Source of the DNA: Flammeovirgaceae bacterium UBA5008
Lineage (GTDB): Bacteria > Bacteroidota > Bacteroidia > Cytophagales > Cyclobacteriaceae
Assembly: GCA_002398365.1 (NCBI GenBank)
Contig: DGYK01000060.1
Location: forward strand, 237,981-301,980
Direction: 5' to 3'
Length of the DNA: 64,000 nt
Shown: one piece after another, positions 28,115 to 37,155 of the stretch
How positions within the stretch are numbered: position 1 is the stretch's first letter
Layout: each line of letters starts with the position of its first letter
The notes under the pieces: generated by a model
Told to the model about the DNA's origin: nothing
The model's database searches: none
Seen by the model: only the letters and a program-made list of their open reading frames with translations
Made by a program: the position numbers and the translations under genes

Positions 28115-28755
28115 ACAATGATGTAGAACAGTAGCCACAAGAAAAAGATCAAGATGTACGAGCACGATACGATCCACCAGGTCAGGTTGCTTTGTTTGTG
28201 GATGCGAAGTGAGTAGAAGTTAACTCCGCGTACCATTACCAATACATAGAATATTTCGAAGAGACTGATCGCTCGCAACGGATAGGCATAGCGGCTTCCC
28301 ATCAAGTCTTGGTAATCGAAAAAATGCATGAGCGAAAGAGGATAGAATGCTCTGATTTCAGGAATCGTAGGGTCGGTGTTTACAAACAAAAACCAAAAAA
28401 TCTTCAAAATTTCAGGAATGATAAAGACGAATTCGGCTACCATCACCACACTCCAGCATTGGCTGTAGGTAATGCGATACCCGAATAAGAAACATCCTAC
28501 CCATAACACAAATCCGATTACGGTAAACTTCCAGGCATAGATAAAGGGTATCGAAAGAAACTGTAATGTACTGATCAATTGAAGAATAGCTCCTTCCGGC
28601 CTGTCTTGTAGAAACTCAAAAGCGGCTGTTTCGTTTTCGATGAACGATTTCTTAACATACAAAAGCAAAGCGGATACTAAACAAAGTATGAGAAATGTCA
28701 GTTTTTTGTCTGAGTCAAAGATGGAGGAGTGTTCTTCTTCTGAAATGGCAGTCAT
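28105..28755 (-). CDS. Integral membrane protein, unknown function
   Basis: 216-residue protein with about five hydrophobic helices and a long loop (NTDPTIPEIRAFYPLSLMHFF). The frame is open to 28887, but the start at ATG 28755 (MTAISEEEHSS) is chosen because the upstream part has no protein-like character and overlaps the promoter and first codons of the divergent TPR gene. Cytosolic N-terminus (acidic) then the first helix at about residues 22-38. No catalytic motif. Convergent with the aminotransferase gene, overlapping its end by 10 bases. I do not recognise the family beyond a general Yip1-like look. Confidence 0.6.
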   Translation of the reverse strand: MTAISEEEHSSIFDSDKKLTFLILCLVSALLLYVKKSFIENETAAFEFLQDRPEGAILQLISTLQFLSIPFIYAWKFTVIGFVLWVGCFLFGYRITYSQCWSVVMVAEFVFIIPEILKIFWFLFVNTDPTIPEIRAFYPLSLMHFFDYQDLMGSRYAYPLRAISLFEIFYVLVMVRGVNFYSLRIHKQSNLTWWIVSCSYILIFFLWLLFYIIVYK

Positions 28756-28818
28756 GTGACAAAAGTAATTGTTTAGTTGATGTTCTGTTTTAATAATCCC
28801 AACTTTGGATTCTGATTT

Positions 28819-30027
28819 ATGATGAGCCGCGTTAAGTGTCGTTTGTTCTTTTTGTTTGCCGTAGGCTTTTCCGGTGTGATGTGCCATTCGGCATCAGCGC
28901 AAGCAAAAAAAGATACTACCATCATTTTAATTAATAACATTACTGTTCAGCTTGAGGCTACTCAGGCGTTGAACGACTTGTATGATTTTAAGTTTAAGGA
29001 GGCGGAACAGCAAATGCGTTGGTTCAAGCAAAAGTATGTTTGGCACCCGCTGCCCTACTTTTTGCTAGGCTTAAGCGAGTGGTGGAAAATCATGCCCAAT
29101 ACCAAAGAGACTAAGCATGATGACCGATTTTTAGCTTATATGGATAGTGCCATTTTTGTGGCAGAGAACTTGTACAAAAAACACCCGGAGTATAAAATTG
29201 AAGCAGCCTTCTTTTTGGCAGCCGCCCATGGATTCAAAGGCAGACTCTATGCAGATGAAGAGCGAAAAAATTGGCGTAAGGCAGCCGTGCAGGGAAAAGC
29301 CGCTCTGAATTATTTGGAGATCAGTCGTCAAAAAGAAGACCTGAGCCCTGAACTTCTTTTTGGTGATGCACTGTATAATTATTTTTCGGTTTGGGTGCCG
29401 GAGAATTATCCTGCCATGAAGCCGTTGCTGTGGTTTTTTCGCAAAGGCGATAAGCAACTTGGCTTGAAGCAACTGAAGGAAGTAAGCTACAATGCTTTTT
29501 ATACACGCACCGAAGCCATGGTTTGGTTAATGCGCATCATGAACAGCTATGAAAACGATCAACAACGAGCGTTTCAAATTGCTGAATATTTACATCAAAC
29601 CTATCCGAATAATCCTTATTTCCATCGCTACTATGCACGCATGTTGTACTCTCGCGGCATGTACCCCGATTTGGAAAAAGAGTCGCTCAAAATTCTCACG
29701 TTGATTGATAGTGCCAAGCTGGGGTATGAAGCAACCAGCGGTCGGTATGCTGCTTTTTTCCTTGGGCAGCTTTATGATTTTAAACGACAAGATGAACTGG
29801 CAAAAAAATACTATCTGTTGTCAGGTAAGTTTGCAGAAGAGATTGGTGCCACCGAATCAGGCTATTATTTATATTCGCTGATTGCTTTGGGTGAAATCAG
29901 TGAACGACAAGGAAACAAAGCAGAAGCAAAAAAATATTTTAATCTGGTGAAATCGAAAGCAGGTCGCAAAAATGAAGCTTTTAAAGATGCCAAACGCAGA
30001 TTGAAGAAGTTAGAGAAAAGTGATTGA
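28819..30027 (+). CDS. Secreted TPR-repeat protein
   Basis: 402 residues with a signal peptide (hydrophobic LFFLFAVGFSGV ending near SASAQA). The mature protein is almost entirely helical repeats of TPR character: RTEAMVWLMRIMNSYENDQQRAFQIAEYL (shown in part), YPNNPYFHRYYARMLYSRG and ATESGYYLYSLIALGEISERQG. No enzyme motif is visible, so a scaffold role in the periplasm is likely. A CAACTTTG box (7 of 8 to TAnnTTTG) lies about 20 bases before the ATG. The next membrane protein begins 19 bases downstream, so the two are probably co-transcribed. Confidence 0.7.
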   Translation: MMSRVKCRLFFLFAVGFSGVMCHSASAQAKKDTTIILINNITVQLEATQALNDLYDFKFKEAEQQMRWFKQKYVWHPLPYFLLGLSEWWKIMPNTKETKHDDRFLAYMDSAIFVAENLYKKHPEYKIEAAFFLAAAHGFKGRLYADEERKNWRKAAVQGKAALNYLEISRQKEDLSPELLFGDALYNYFSVWVPENYPAMKPLLWFFRKGDKQLGLKQLKEVSYNAFYTRTEAMVWLMRIMNSYENDQQRAFQIAEYLHQTYPNNPYFHRYYARMLYSRGMYPDLEKESLKILTLIDSAKLGYEATSGRYAAFFLGQLYDFKRQDELAKKYYLLSGKFAEEIGATESGYYLYSLIALGEISERQGNKAEAKKYFNLVKSKAGRKNEAFKDAKRRLKKLEKSD

Positions 30028-30045
30028 CAACCTTACTATCTTGAA

Positions 30046-31383
30046 TTGGAACTGAGGGATTTCATTGTTACACCCATCGTGATCATGATGGTATACATAG
30101 TAGCTTACTATGTACGGCCGTTTTGTACGGATTCCACCAACCGCGTTTATTTTATTCCGGCACTTACGGTAAAGATTTTCGGTGCAATAGCCGTTGGCCT
30201 GATTTATCAGTTTTATTATACCAGCGGGGATACATTTACTTATCATACCCATGGTAGCCGATTGATTTGGGAAGCCTTTATGGATTCCCCATTGGAGGGG
30301 ATTCGTATATACTTTGCACATGGCACGTACGGCCCTGGCCTTTGGGAAATAGCTGATCAAATTTGGTTTTGGCGCGATCCTCGATCATTTTTCGTTATTC
30401 AGATGGCCACCATCTTTGATCTTTTCACTTTCTCGACCTATTCGGCAACAGCCGTGCTTTTTTCGGTAGTGGCATTTATTGGAGGTTGGATGTTGTATCT
30501 GGTTTTTTACAAGTCACATCCACATGCACATCAGGTGTTGGCCTTCTGTTGTTTGTTCGTGCCTTCGGTTGTGTTTTGGGGTTCCGGTTTGCTGAAAGAT
30601 ACGGTGACACTTGCGTTTGCAGGAATGAGCACGTTTTGCTTTTACAAAATATTGATTGAAAAGCGGATCTCAATCGGCTATTTGGTATTGTTGGTGGTAT
30701 CCTTTTATGTTATTTATTCTATCAAGAAATATATTCTGATCAGTTTGGTCATTGGGTTGATAGTGTGGATTGCTTCACGATTTTATTTTCAGGTACGCTC
30801 TTACATGTTGCGCATATTATTAGTGCCCATTGTTTTAATTGTGTCGTTGGCAATCACTTATGTTAGCATCAGTAAAATTACGGAAGATGATGCTCGGTAT
30901 TCACTTGAAAACATTGCACAAACTTCCAAGATAACTGCTTATGATATTCGCTATGGATGGGGCGCACGCACCGGTGATGGGTCTGGCTATTCGTTGGGTG
31001 AACTGGATGGCAGCTGGCAAAGTATGATTCTTGTGGCACCCGGTGCAGTGAATGTTTCCTTATTTCGCCCTTATTTATGGGAGGCAAACAATCCGTTGAT
31101 GGCGCTTTCAGCCTTGGAAAGCTTTATCACTTTATTAGCCACCATTCTGGTATTGATTCAGGTTCGAAGTTATTTGTTCTACTACATTCGGGCCGAAGTC
31201 ATTTTTTGCCTTGTATTTGCACTCATCTTTGCATTTGGTGTGGGAGCTTCATCGTATAACTTCGGAACACTTTCTCGTTATAAAATTCCCCTGTTGCCTT
31301 TTTATTGGTCGGCTCTGGCAATTATTTATACCTCATGGGCTCGCGATCGCAAGGCGGCTTTGCGAGCTAATGAGGTTGCCTGA
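30046..31383 (+). CDS. Polytopic membrane protein of the glycan locus (polymerase candidate)
   Basis: 445 residues with about ten transmembrane helices and two larger loops, one with GDTFTYHTHGSRLIWEAF and one with TSKITAYDIRYGWGARTGDG. The start is TTG at 30046: the frame is closed by a stop at 30025-30027 and the next Met lies inside the first helix. No GT or ligase motif is recognised with certainty, but the topology with a large periplasmic loop and the location beside the flippase, glycosyltransferase and O-acylation genes make a Wzy-like polymerase or other polyisoprenoid-glycan enzyme the best guess. Its 3' end overlaps the convergent SGNH gene by 17 bases. Confidence 0.55.
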   Translation: MELRDFIVTPIVIMMVYIVAYYVRPFCTDSTNRVYFIPALTVKIFGAIAVGLIYQFYYTSGDTFTYHTHGSRLIWEAFMDSPLEGIRIYFAHGTYGPGLWEIADQIWFWRDPRSFFVIQMATIFDLFTFSTYSATAVLFSVVAFIGGWMLYLVFYKSHPHAHQVLAFCCLFVPSVVFWGSGLLKDTVTLAFAGMSTFCFYKILIEKRISIGYLVLLVVSFYVIYSIKKYILISLVIGLIVWIASRFYFQVRSYMLRILLVPIVLIVSLAITYVSISKITEDDARYSLENIAQTSKITAYDIRYGWGARTGDGSGYSLGELDGSWQSMILVAPGAVNVSLFRPYLWEANNPLMALSALESFITLLATILVLIQVRSYLFYYIRAEVIFCLVFALIFAFGVGASSYNFGTLSRYKIPLLPFYWSALAIIYTSWARDRKAALRANEVA

Positions 31384-32305
31384 GTATTTCGTCTACATCT
31401 TTTGCCAACACGCTGCTTTCTATTTGAGCCCCCGTATGATTAAGATGGTGCCTATCCTTCCACAAAGATGCCTTTAGTTGAAGAGCCGGAATGTCTTTTT
31501 TTAGGTAGTTGATATAAGGCACTTGTAATTTTTGCAGGCGACTTTCCAGCTCTTGTATCCCCGGGTTACTTTTTTGATGATACGAATAAATGGGTGAAGT
31601 AAAACAAATTACTTGCGTCCCGTTTTTACGGCATCGGGCGATAAACTCGTTCAGATAATTCCATTGCTGTTCATTCATGTTTTCAGCAGCCACCGGTAGT
31701 TTTTGCTGCAGCGAATAAATGGTAGTAGCGCTGTCTGTAAAAGTGGGCTCGATAGCCATGTAGCCGTTTGAAGCGTATGGTGCTCGCATGGTTTGGATGT
31801 AGTTTTTCATCAGACTGATCACCCGTCCATTGTAACGGTAGCATGCAAATAAAAATTTGACCTGTTCGTAGCTGGATAACACATTTAACTCACGGGTGAT
31901 CCATTCATTTTTGGAATGATAATATTTCAAGTTTTGAATATCCCGATTGAATTGTTCGCCCAAAAACTCGCCCGGTTCAATATGCAATAAAATCAGTGGA
32001 GGCATCTTCCCTTGCTTTTCCATTTCTGTGAGCAAGCCGGTTTGGAATATTTGATGCATGCCGGCATGACATAAATTGTAAGTAGGTCTGGCAAAGCTAT
32101 CCGGAATGATTTGATAGAGTGCACGCGAGTTTCCCATGACTACCCATTCGGGAGTTTTGGGAAGACTGAGATAATAATTGATTTTACCCCCTGTTTGTCC
32201 GGTTTTCGTATGCTTATAAAAGTAGTCGAATAATAAACCAAGACTCCGATCGCATACGATTAGAAGAACAACGCTGACGAGAAAAATGAGACTGAATTTA
32301 CGCAT
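31367..32305 (-). CDS. SGNH-type hydrolase/O-acyltransferase partner
   Basis: 312-residue protein with an N-terminal membrane anchor or signal (residues about 5-25) and an extracytoplasmic SGNH-like fold. Block I is represented by VVMGNSRALYQI (GxSR motif with the nucleophile Ser), and the catalytic Asp-His pair by DRHHLNHTGA near the C-terminus (DxxH). This is the arrangement of AlgJ/AlgX/PatB-like proteins that receive acyl groups from an MBOAT protein. The MBOAT gene lies directly upstream on the same strand (3-base gap), so the pair probably O-acetylates a surface polysaccharide. Confidence 0.75.
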   Translation of the reverse strand: MRKFSLIFLVSVVLLIVCDRSLGLLFDYFYKHTKTGQTGGKINYYLSLPKTPEWVVMGNSRALYQIIPDSFARPTYNLCHAGMHQIFQTGLLTEMEKQGKMPPLILLHIEPGEFLGEQFNRDIQNLKYYHSKNEWITRELNVLSSYEQVKFLFACYRYNGRVISLMKNYIQTMRAPYASNGYMAIEPTFTDSATTIYSLQQKLPVAAENMNEQQWNYLNEFIARCRKNGTQVICFTSPIYSYHQKSNPGIQELESRLQKLQVPYINYLKKDIPALQLKASLWKDRHHLNHTGAQIESSVLAKDVDEILRQPH

Positions 32306-32308
32306 GTG

Positions 32309-33721
32309 TCAGAATTGAAAATAAATAAACTGATCACCATCTGATACACCAAAGAGAATGATCAACAAAGCGAACCCAACTAGCCAAGTTACTGACCAAG
32401 CCATGGACCGCATATTGAAAATTGCTTCACCTTGTTTGCGTATGAGGAAAAACTCTACGAAAATCAAAATCGCAAACGCAAAAGTCATTCCTGCAAAAAT
32501 GCCGGTGTCTTGAATACGCAGATTCCAAAATTGTATGGGTTGAACCATGTTCGTCAGGATGCCAATGGCTTGCTTGAATGAATTGGCCCGGAAGAACACC
32601 CATGTTAAACAGATCAAGTGAAAAGTGACAAAAACTTGTCCCAATCTTAATAAGAAAGAAGTTGTTTGAACTTTAAACGTTCCCATAAGTTTCTCAGTGC
32701 TCAGATAGATTCCATTCAAAAATCCCCAGATCACAAAATTCCACGATGCTCCATGCCATAAGCCGCCCAAGACCATCGTTAAAATTAAATTGCGATACGT
32801 TTTCCATTTACCAACCCGGTTGCCACCTAATGAGATGTAGAGATAATCTTTCAACCAGCTTGACAGCGACATGTGCCAGCGTCTCCAGAATTCAGTAACG
32901 CTTTTTGAGAAATAGGGTAAACTAAAATTAGTCATCAGTCGGTAGCCCATCACACGGGCTGCACCTAAGGCTATGTCGGAGTAGCCTGAGAAATCACAAT
33001 AGATTTGAAAAGCAAAGCAGTAAGTGGCAAACAGCAAAGTGAAGCCATTGTTTACTTCCCAATTGTTGTAAATCGAATTGACATAAATAGCCAACTGATC
33101 GGCAACCACCACTTTTTTAAACAATCCCCAGACCATTTGTTGCAAGCCGGATACAGCCTCGGTGGACTCAAATTTTTTCTCTTCTCGAAATTGATGCAAA
33201 ACATTTTGTGGTCGTTCAATCGGCCCAGCCACTAATTGAGGATAAAACAATACATACAAACTATAGAGCCCCAGGTGCCGTTCTGCTTTTTGATTTCCCC
33301 GATACACTTCAATTACATAACTCATGGCTTGAAACGTATGGAACGACAGACCAATGGGTAATAAGATGTTCAAATAGGGTACTTCATGCACTTGCAATCC
33401 CATTGTTTGGATTAATGCGTTGACATTTTCGATGAAAAAATTGTAATACTTGAAAAATGCCAATACACCTAAATTGGACACCAAACTAATTGTCAGAAAC
33501 AGTTTTCGTTTTGCTCCTTGTGCGTCCTCTATATAGATGCCTGCTATGTAGTCGATGAGGATGGTAAAAAATAGAATGAGAATGTAGATTGGTACAAAGG
33601 CACAATAAAATACACAACTCGCAATGAGCAAGTGAATCCAACGAAACCGATGCGGAATTAAAAAGAAAACGATGGTAACTACGAGAAAAAAGAGTGCAAA
33701 TTGAATGGAGTTGAACAGCAT
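32309..33721 (-). CDS. MBOAT-family membrane O-acyltransferase (AlgI/DltB-like)
   Basis: 470 residues with about 11-12 transmembrane segments. It moves an acyl group across the inner membrane for transfer to a glycan. Recognisable: GLSFHTFQAMSYVIEVYRG, the amphipathic SVTEFWRRWHMSLSSWLKDYLY segment (in part: EFWRRWHMSLSSW) and the catalytic His in GGLWHGASWNF. These are the AlgI hallmarks. It forms an operon with the SGNH gene downstream and is divergent from the HAD gene. The acyl group and acceptor are not known. Confidence 0.9.
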   Translation of the reverse strand: MLFNSIQFALFFLVVTIVFFLIPHRFRWIHLLIASCVFYCAFVPIYILILFFTILIDYIAGIYIEDAQGAKRKLFLTISLVSNLGVLAFFKYYNFFIENVNALIQTMGLQVHEVPYLNILLPIGLSFHTFQAMSYVIEVYRGNQKAERHLGLYSLYVLFYPQLVAGPIERPQNVLHQFREEKKFESTEAVSGLQQMVWGLFKKVVVADQLAIYVNSIYNNWEVNNGFTLLFATYCFAFQIYCDFSGYSDIALGAARVMGYRLMTNFSLPYFSKSVTEFWRRWHMSLSSWLKDYLYISLGGNRVGKWKTYRNLILTMVLGGLWHGASWNFVIWGFLNGIYLSTEKLMGTFKVQTTSFLLRLGQVFVTFHLICLTWVFFRANSFKQAIGILTNMVQPIQFWNLRIQDTGIFAGMTFAFAILIFVEFFLIRKQGEAIFNMRSMAWSVTWLVGFALLIILFGVSDGDQFIYFQF

Positions 33722-33845
33722 CTGATTCCAAAGAAGGCTGAAAAATATTGATTAAATCCCATATCATCAATACTTGAATATTTCCACCCCGCTTTGATAT
33801 TACTGATTCCGTATATTCTTTGTTCCTTTGCACCATAATTGACGA

Positions 33846-34508
33846 ATGAATTCCAGCCAGTCCACTTTTTTCTTTTGTGATGTATGCGATACGCTCTACC
33901 GTTCCAATACCACTTTTGATTTTGTTCGGTATGTGGTGAAAAAGAAGGGTCTTCTCAGTCGGTTATTATTTTGGTTAATCAGTAGTAAAGCTTCGCCACT
34001 TTTATATGCGCTTATCTTATGGAATAAGTTATCGGGCAAAGATTGGCCAAGACAGATGGCTTTGCAATTTTTAAGAGGCATGTCTCATGATGATTTGGAC
34101 AGAGAAGCTACAAGATTTTATCATGAGTTTTTGGTAGCGAAAGCCAACTCGCAGGTGTTTCAATACATCCAAAAACCAGGCACCACAACCGTATTGTTAT
34201 CTTCAAGTATAAATCCGGTGATTAAAGCAATAGCGAAGGCAAATAACCTCGCGTATTATTCATCTGAGATAGCGATGAAAGACGGAAAGGCTACCGGAAA
34301 CTTTGAGTTGGATATGACCGGCCAAAAGCATTTGGTTGCAAAGAGGCTAGTGGTAGAACGAGCTTTGACTGATGTTGGGGTAATTACGGATAATCGATCG
34401 GATTGGGAGTTAGTTCAATTGGCTAGTGAAAGGTGGATTGTAATTACAAATGAAAGGCAGAAAGAATTTTGGAAGTCCCTCCATCCGAACTTTATACTAT
34501 TAAAATAG
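33846..34508 (+). CDS. HAD-superfamily phosphatase-like protein
   Basis: 220 residues of the HAD-IB (SerB/CicA-like) group. Motif I is FFFCDVCDTLYRS: the nucleophile Asp is present, but the usual acid two residues later is Cys, as in some dehalogenase-type HADs. Motif II is TTVLLSSSINP, motif III includes the Lys of QKHLVAKR, and motif IV is VGVITDNRSDWEL. An alpha-helical cap lies at about 20-100. The membrane-protein gene follows after one base, so the two probably act together on a lipid- or sugar-phosphate. A TTCCTTTG box (7 of 8 to TAnnTTTG) sits 16 bases before the ATG. Confidence 0.75.
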   Translation: MNSSQSTFFFCDVCDTLYRSNTTFDFVRYVVKKKGLLSRLLFWLISSKASPLLYALILWNKLSGKDWPRQMALQFLRGMSHDDLDREATRFYHEFLVAKANSQVFQYIQKPGTTTVLLSSSINPVIKAIAKANNLAYYSSEIAMKDGKATGNFELDMTGQKHLVAKRLVVERALTDVGVITDNRSDWELVQLASERWIVITNERQKEFWKSLHPNFILLK

Positions 34509-34509
34509 A

Positions 34510-35265
34510 ATGAGCCCTATTGCCTACATCCCATTCTTTTACTTTCAAAAAACCAGATTAAACAATCTTAAGGCATTCGTTTTTCATTCGGCCTATGAAT
34601 GGGTTCCGGCTGCAGGGCTTGCATTATTCTGCCTGCCATGGGCATCTACATTGTTAGAGGTGATACTATTTTACGTGGCTTTCATATCTGTTTATGAAAT
34701 TGGTTATTTGATCAATGATCAACAGGCCCATGACGAGGCAGAAGGCCGCAAGCGCTCCGACCGTTTAAGTGGCGTTCAGGTGGTTGCATTTGTTATCATT
34801 CGACTGTCCGTATTTTTAGCGATCACCCATCAGCAACATCTTTGGCAATCAACTTTGTGGTGGGGATGGTATTTTTTGTTGGCCATCCAATTTACTGCGC
34901 ACAATTTGCTCACACTTCGGTCGCTCAAGTCCATTACATTTTCATTTCTCGCTTTCAGCCGTTTTCTCTCACCTATAGTGGTAATTCTTCCGATGGAAGT
35001 AATGGCATCACTCGCATTGCCCATCTTTTTGAATTATGTTTTATTTCGACTCTTTACCTACCTCGATTCGAAAGACTTGCTTCAGAATTTCGACCGGAAA
35101 TCCGGCATTTATTACCGTGGTTATTACCTCTTGATTCTGCCTTTTTCAATCCTCATCGCCTACACCTATCAATCTTGGCTTCCGTTGGCAATGAATGCTT
35201 ATTATCTTTTAATAGCCCTCGCATTTGGCTTTTTGCCATCGTTTCGGAAGACAACGGCTGATTGA
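34510..35265 (+). CDS. Polytopic membrane protein, distantly UbiA-like
   Basis: 251 residues with about seven transmembrane helices. After the second helix comes YLINDQQAHDEAEGRKRSDR, reminiscent of the N-D-x-x-D-x-x-x-D prenyl-diphosphate motif of UbiA prenyltransferases, and the second acidic site could be FTYLDSKD. These are partial matches, so the assignment is tentative. The start (ATG 34510) lies one base after the HAD stop; HAD phosphatase plus UbiA pairs are known in decaprenyl-phosphoryl-pentose synthesis, which makes a polyisoprenyl-phosphate sugar role conceivable. It ends 49 bases before the first amidotransferase gene. Confidence 0.45.
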   Translation: MSPIAYIPFFYFQKTRLNNLKAFVFHSAYEWVPAAGLALFCLPWASTLLEVILFYVAFISVYEIGYLINDQQAHDEAEGRKRSDRLSGVQVVAFVIIRLSVFLAITHQQHLWQSTLWWGWYFLLAIQFTAHNLLTLRSLKSITFSFLAFSRFLSPIVVILPMEVMASLALPIFLNYVLFRLFTYLDSKDLLQNFDRKSGIYYRGYYLLILPFSILIAYTYQSWLPLAMNAYYLLIALAFGFLPSFRKTTAD

Positions 35266-35275
35266 TTTTTTTGAG

Positions 35276-35283
35276 TAAATTTG
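35276..35283 (+). promoter_or_regulatory. -7 box of the amidotransferase operon
   Basis: TAAATTTG matches TAnnTTTG in full. It overlaps the first possible TTG (35281) of the downstream frame, so translation must start further on (TTG 35314 or ATG 35374). It probably drives the run of overlapping or closely spaced genes from here to 46865. Confidence 0.55.
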
Positions 35284-35313
35284 CGGTCTGCTTTTTTACT
35301 AATTCTTCAGACT

Positions 35314-36540
35314 TTGAGTACAACTCCTTCTACTGAACAGGGAAAATCAGTTTCCACATCGAATGGATACCGTATGTGCACAGTGACTGTCATGGATACC
35401 ACTGTTCCGGGTATTTCATTTAATGAACAAGGTGCTTCTAATTTTTGCGATTACTATCAGGCCTTGGCTGCCCGTACCGTGTTGCGCGATAGCGCTGTGT
35501 TGAAAGCAGAATACGATGTTGCGATTGAAACCATCAAGCAAGAAGGTAGAAAGAAGAAATACGATTGCATTCTTGGAATCAGTGGAGGAATGGATAGCAC
35601 TTACTTGGCATGGCTCGCCAAAAAAGAAGGGCTAAGACCACTGCTCGTACATTTTGATAATGGATGGAATTCTGAACTGGCCGTGAAGAACATCGAAAAC
35701 ATAGTCAATATTCTTGGCTTTGATCTTCACACGTTCGTAATGGATTGGGAAGAGTTCCGTGATTTGCAGCGTGCGTATTTTCTAGCTTCAGTGGTGGATG
35801 TGGAGGTGCCAACTGACCAGTTGATTTTTGCAGCGCTCAACCGAATTGCCTATCAAAATAATATCAAATATGTATTGGCTGGCAACAATGTAGTATGCGA
35901 GTCGATCAATCCGGATGGATGGGTTTACAAAGACAAATTAGATCTGGTAAACTTGCGTGATATTCATGCTACGTATGGAAAGCTTAAGTTACGTAAACTC
36001 CCGCGCCTAGGAATTATTCAGCGGTATTTTTATGAGGCGGTGGCGGGAATTCAAACAGTGAACTTACTCGATCTGATTGCCTACAATAAGTCGAGCGTTA
36101 AAAAACTCATTGAAAAAGAACTGAACTGGCGCGACTATGGAGGCAAACACTATGAATCTGTTTTCACCCGTTTTTATCAGGGATATTATTTACCGGTCAA
36201 GTTTAACGTGGATAAACGAAAAGCGCACCTCAGCAATTTAATTTTATCCGGACAAATGACACGGGAGGAAGCACTCACCATTTTACAGACTCCTACTTAT
36301 TCTGAAAAAGATCAACAAGAGGATTTGCGTTATGTGATTAAAAAGCTTGGGTTCAGTGAAGCAGACTGGAATACAATCATGCAAAAGCCTAGGGTAGAAC
36401 ACGCCTCCTTTAAAACGGAACGCGATTTTTCCACCCGCACGTTTTATTTTGTTTTTCGTTCCGCTATGTATATCCCAGTTCGCGTTTTGCGCTGGGTTGG
36501 AATTCTTTCTCGAACCAAACAAATCGGATCGCGATGGTAG
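35314..36540 (+). CDS. wbuX: N-acetyl sugar amidotransferase WbuX/PseA/WbpG family, zinc ribbon degraded
   Basis: Predicted to convert an acetamido group on a nucleotide- or lipid-linked sugar to an acetamidino group, using ammonia from the HisH/WbuZ pair encoded next. The ATP pyrophosphatase loop is intact (DCILGISGGMDSTYLAW), and the conserved LLVHFDNGWNSELAVKNI and NWRDYGGKHYESVFTRFYQG are present. The N-terminal zinc ribbon is not: the CxRC...CxxC pattern reads CTVT...SNFC, so two of four ligands are Thr (codon 35386) and Ser (35437). The start is uncertain; TTG 35314 is chosen because the longer frame overlaps the -7 box and YRMC aligns with YQQC of the paralogue. Overlaps hisH by 7 bases. 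Confidence 0.85.
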   Translation: MSTTPSTEQGKSVSTSNGYRMCTVTVMDTTVPGISFNEQGASNFCDYYQALAARTVLRDSAVLKAEYDVAIETIKQEGRKKKYDCILGISGGMDSTYLAWLAKKEGLRPLLVHFDNGWNSELAVKNIENIVNILGFDLHTFVMDWEEFRDLQRAYFLASVVDVEVPTDQLIFAALNRIAYQNNIKYVLAGNNVVCESINPDGWVYKDKLDLVNLRDIHATYGKLKLRKLPRLGIIQRYFYEAVAGIQTVNLLDLIAYNKSSVKKLIEKELNWRDYGGKHYESVFTRFYQGYYLPVKFNVDKRKAHLSNLILSGQMTREEALTILQTPTYSEKDQQEDLRYVIKKLGFSEADWNTIMQKPRVEHASFKTERDFSTRTFYFVFRSAMYIPVRVLRWVGILSRTKQIGSRW

Positions 36541-37139
36541 TAATTGTTGATTATGGCGTAGGCAATTTAATGGCCATTCAAAACATCATCCGCAAAGTAG
36601 GTGGCGACTCGGTCGTTTCTTCTGAACCCAGTGTGATTGAGCAAGCAAGCAAGTTGATTTTACCCGGTGTTGGCTCTTTCGGATATTGCGCGCAACAATT
36701 AGAAAGTCGTAACCTCATTCCTGTTTTACAACAAGAGGTACTGCAAAAGAAAAAGGTGGTGTTAGGCCTTTGTGTAGGTGCGCAACTGATGACCGCAGGA
36801 AGCGAAGAAAGTCCTGAAAAAGGATTAGGTTGGGTGAACGCAAAGACGGTGAAGTTTAATACCAATATAGTTCCGATCGTTCCGCACATGGGCTGGTGCG
36901 ATGTTCATTTTAAAAATCAACTTCCATTGAGCAAAGGATTTGAAGAGGGCGCGCGGTTTTATTTTGTTCATTCATATCATTTTGTGTTTGATAAACCGGA
37001 GGAAGTATTGGCAACCGCGAAATATGGATATGAATTTGCCTGTGCTTTTCAGAAAGATAACATTCTGGGAGCACAATTTCACCCGGAAAAAAGCCATCGA
37101 TTTGGAATGAAACTATTTGAGAATTTTTTGGAAGCTTAA
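36534..37139 (+). CDS. hisH: HisH-type glutamine amidotransferase (WbuY)
   Basis: Class I glutaminase that releases ammonia for the amidotransferase reaction. 201 residues with an intact triad: nucleophile C80 in VVLGLCVGAQ, H183 and E185 in AQFHPEKSH. The N-terminus MVVIVDYGVGNL and the oxyanion region PGVGSFG are typical of HisH. It lies between wbuX and wbuZ with overlaps on both sides, and no other histidine biosynthesis gene is nearby, so it serves glycan amidation (as in wbpG-hisH2-hisF2 of Pseudomonas aeruginosa O-antigen loci) rather than histidine synthesis. Confidence 0.92.
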   Translation: MVVIVDYGVGNLMAIQNIIRKVGGDSVVSSEPSVIEQASKLILPGVGSFGYCAQQLESRNLIPVLQQEVLQKKKVVLGLCVGAQLMTAGSEESPEKGLGWVNAKTVKFNTNIVPIVPHMGWCDVHFKNQLPLSKGFEEGARFYFVHSYHFVFDKPEEVLATAKYGYEFACAFQKDNILGAQFHPEKSHRFGMKLFENFLEA

Positions 37140-37155
37140 GCCATCAATAGATATA

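Noticed and set aside
30093..30115. Inverted repeat ACATAGTA-GCT-TACTATGT resembling part of the TACTA half-site
   Set aside because: It lies inside the coding sequence of the membrane protein, encodes IVAYY, and lacks the CCGT half.
33743..33783. Inverted repeats AAATATT/AATATTT and TATTGAT/ATCAATA between the MBOAT and HAD genes
   Set aside because: AT-rich, mutually exclusive on the left arm and expected by chance at this composition.
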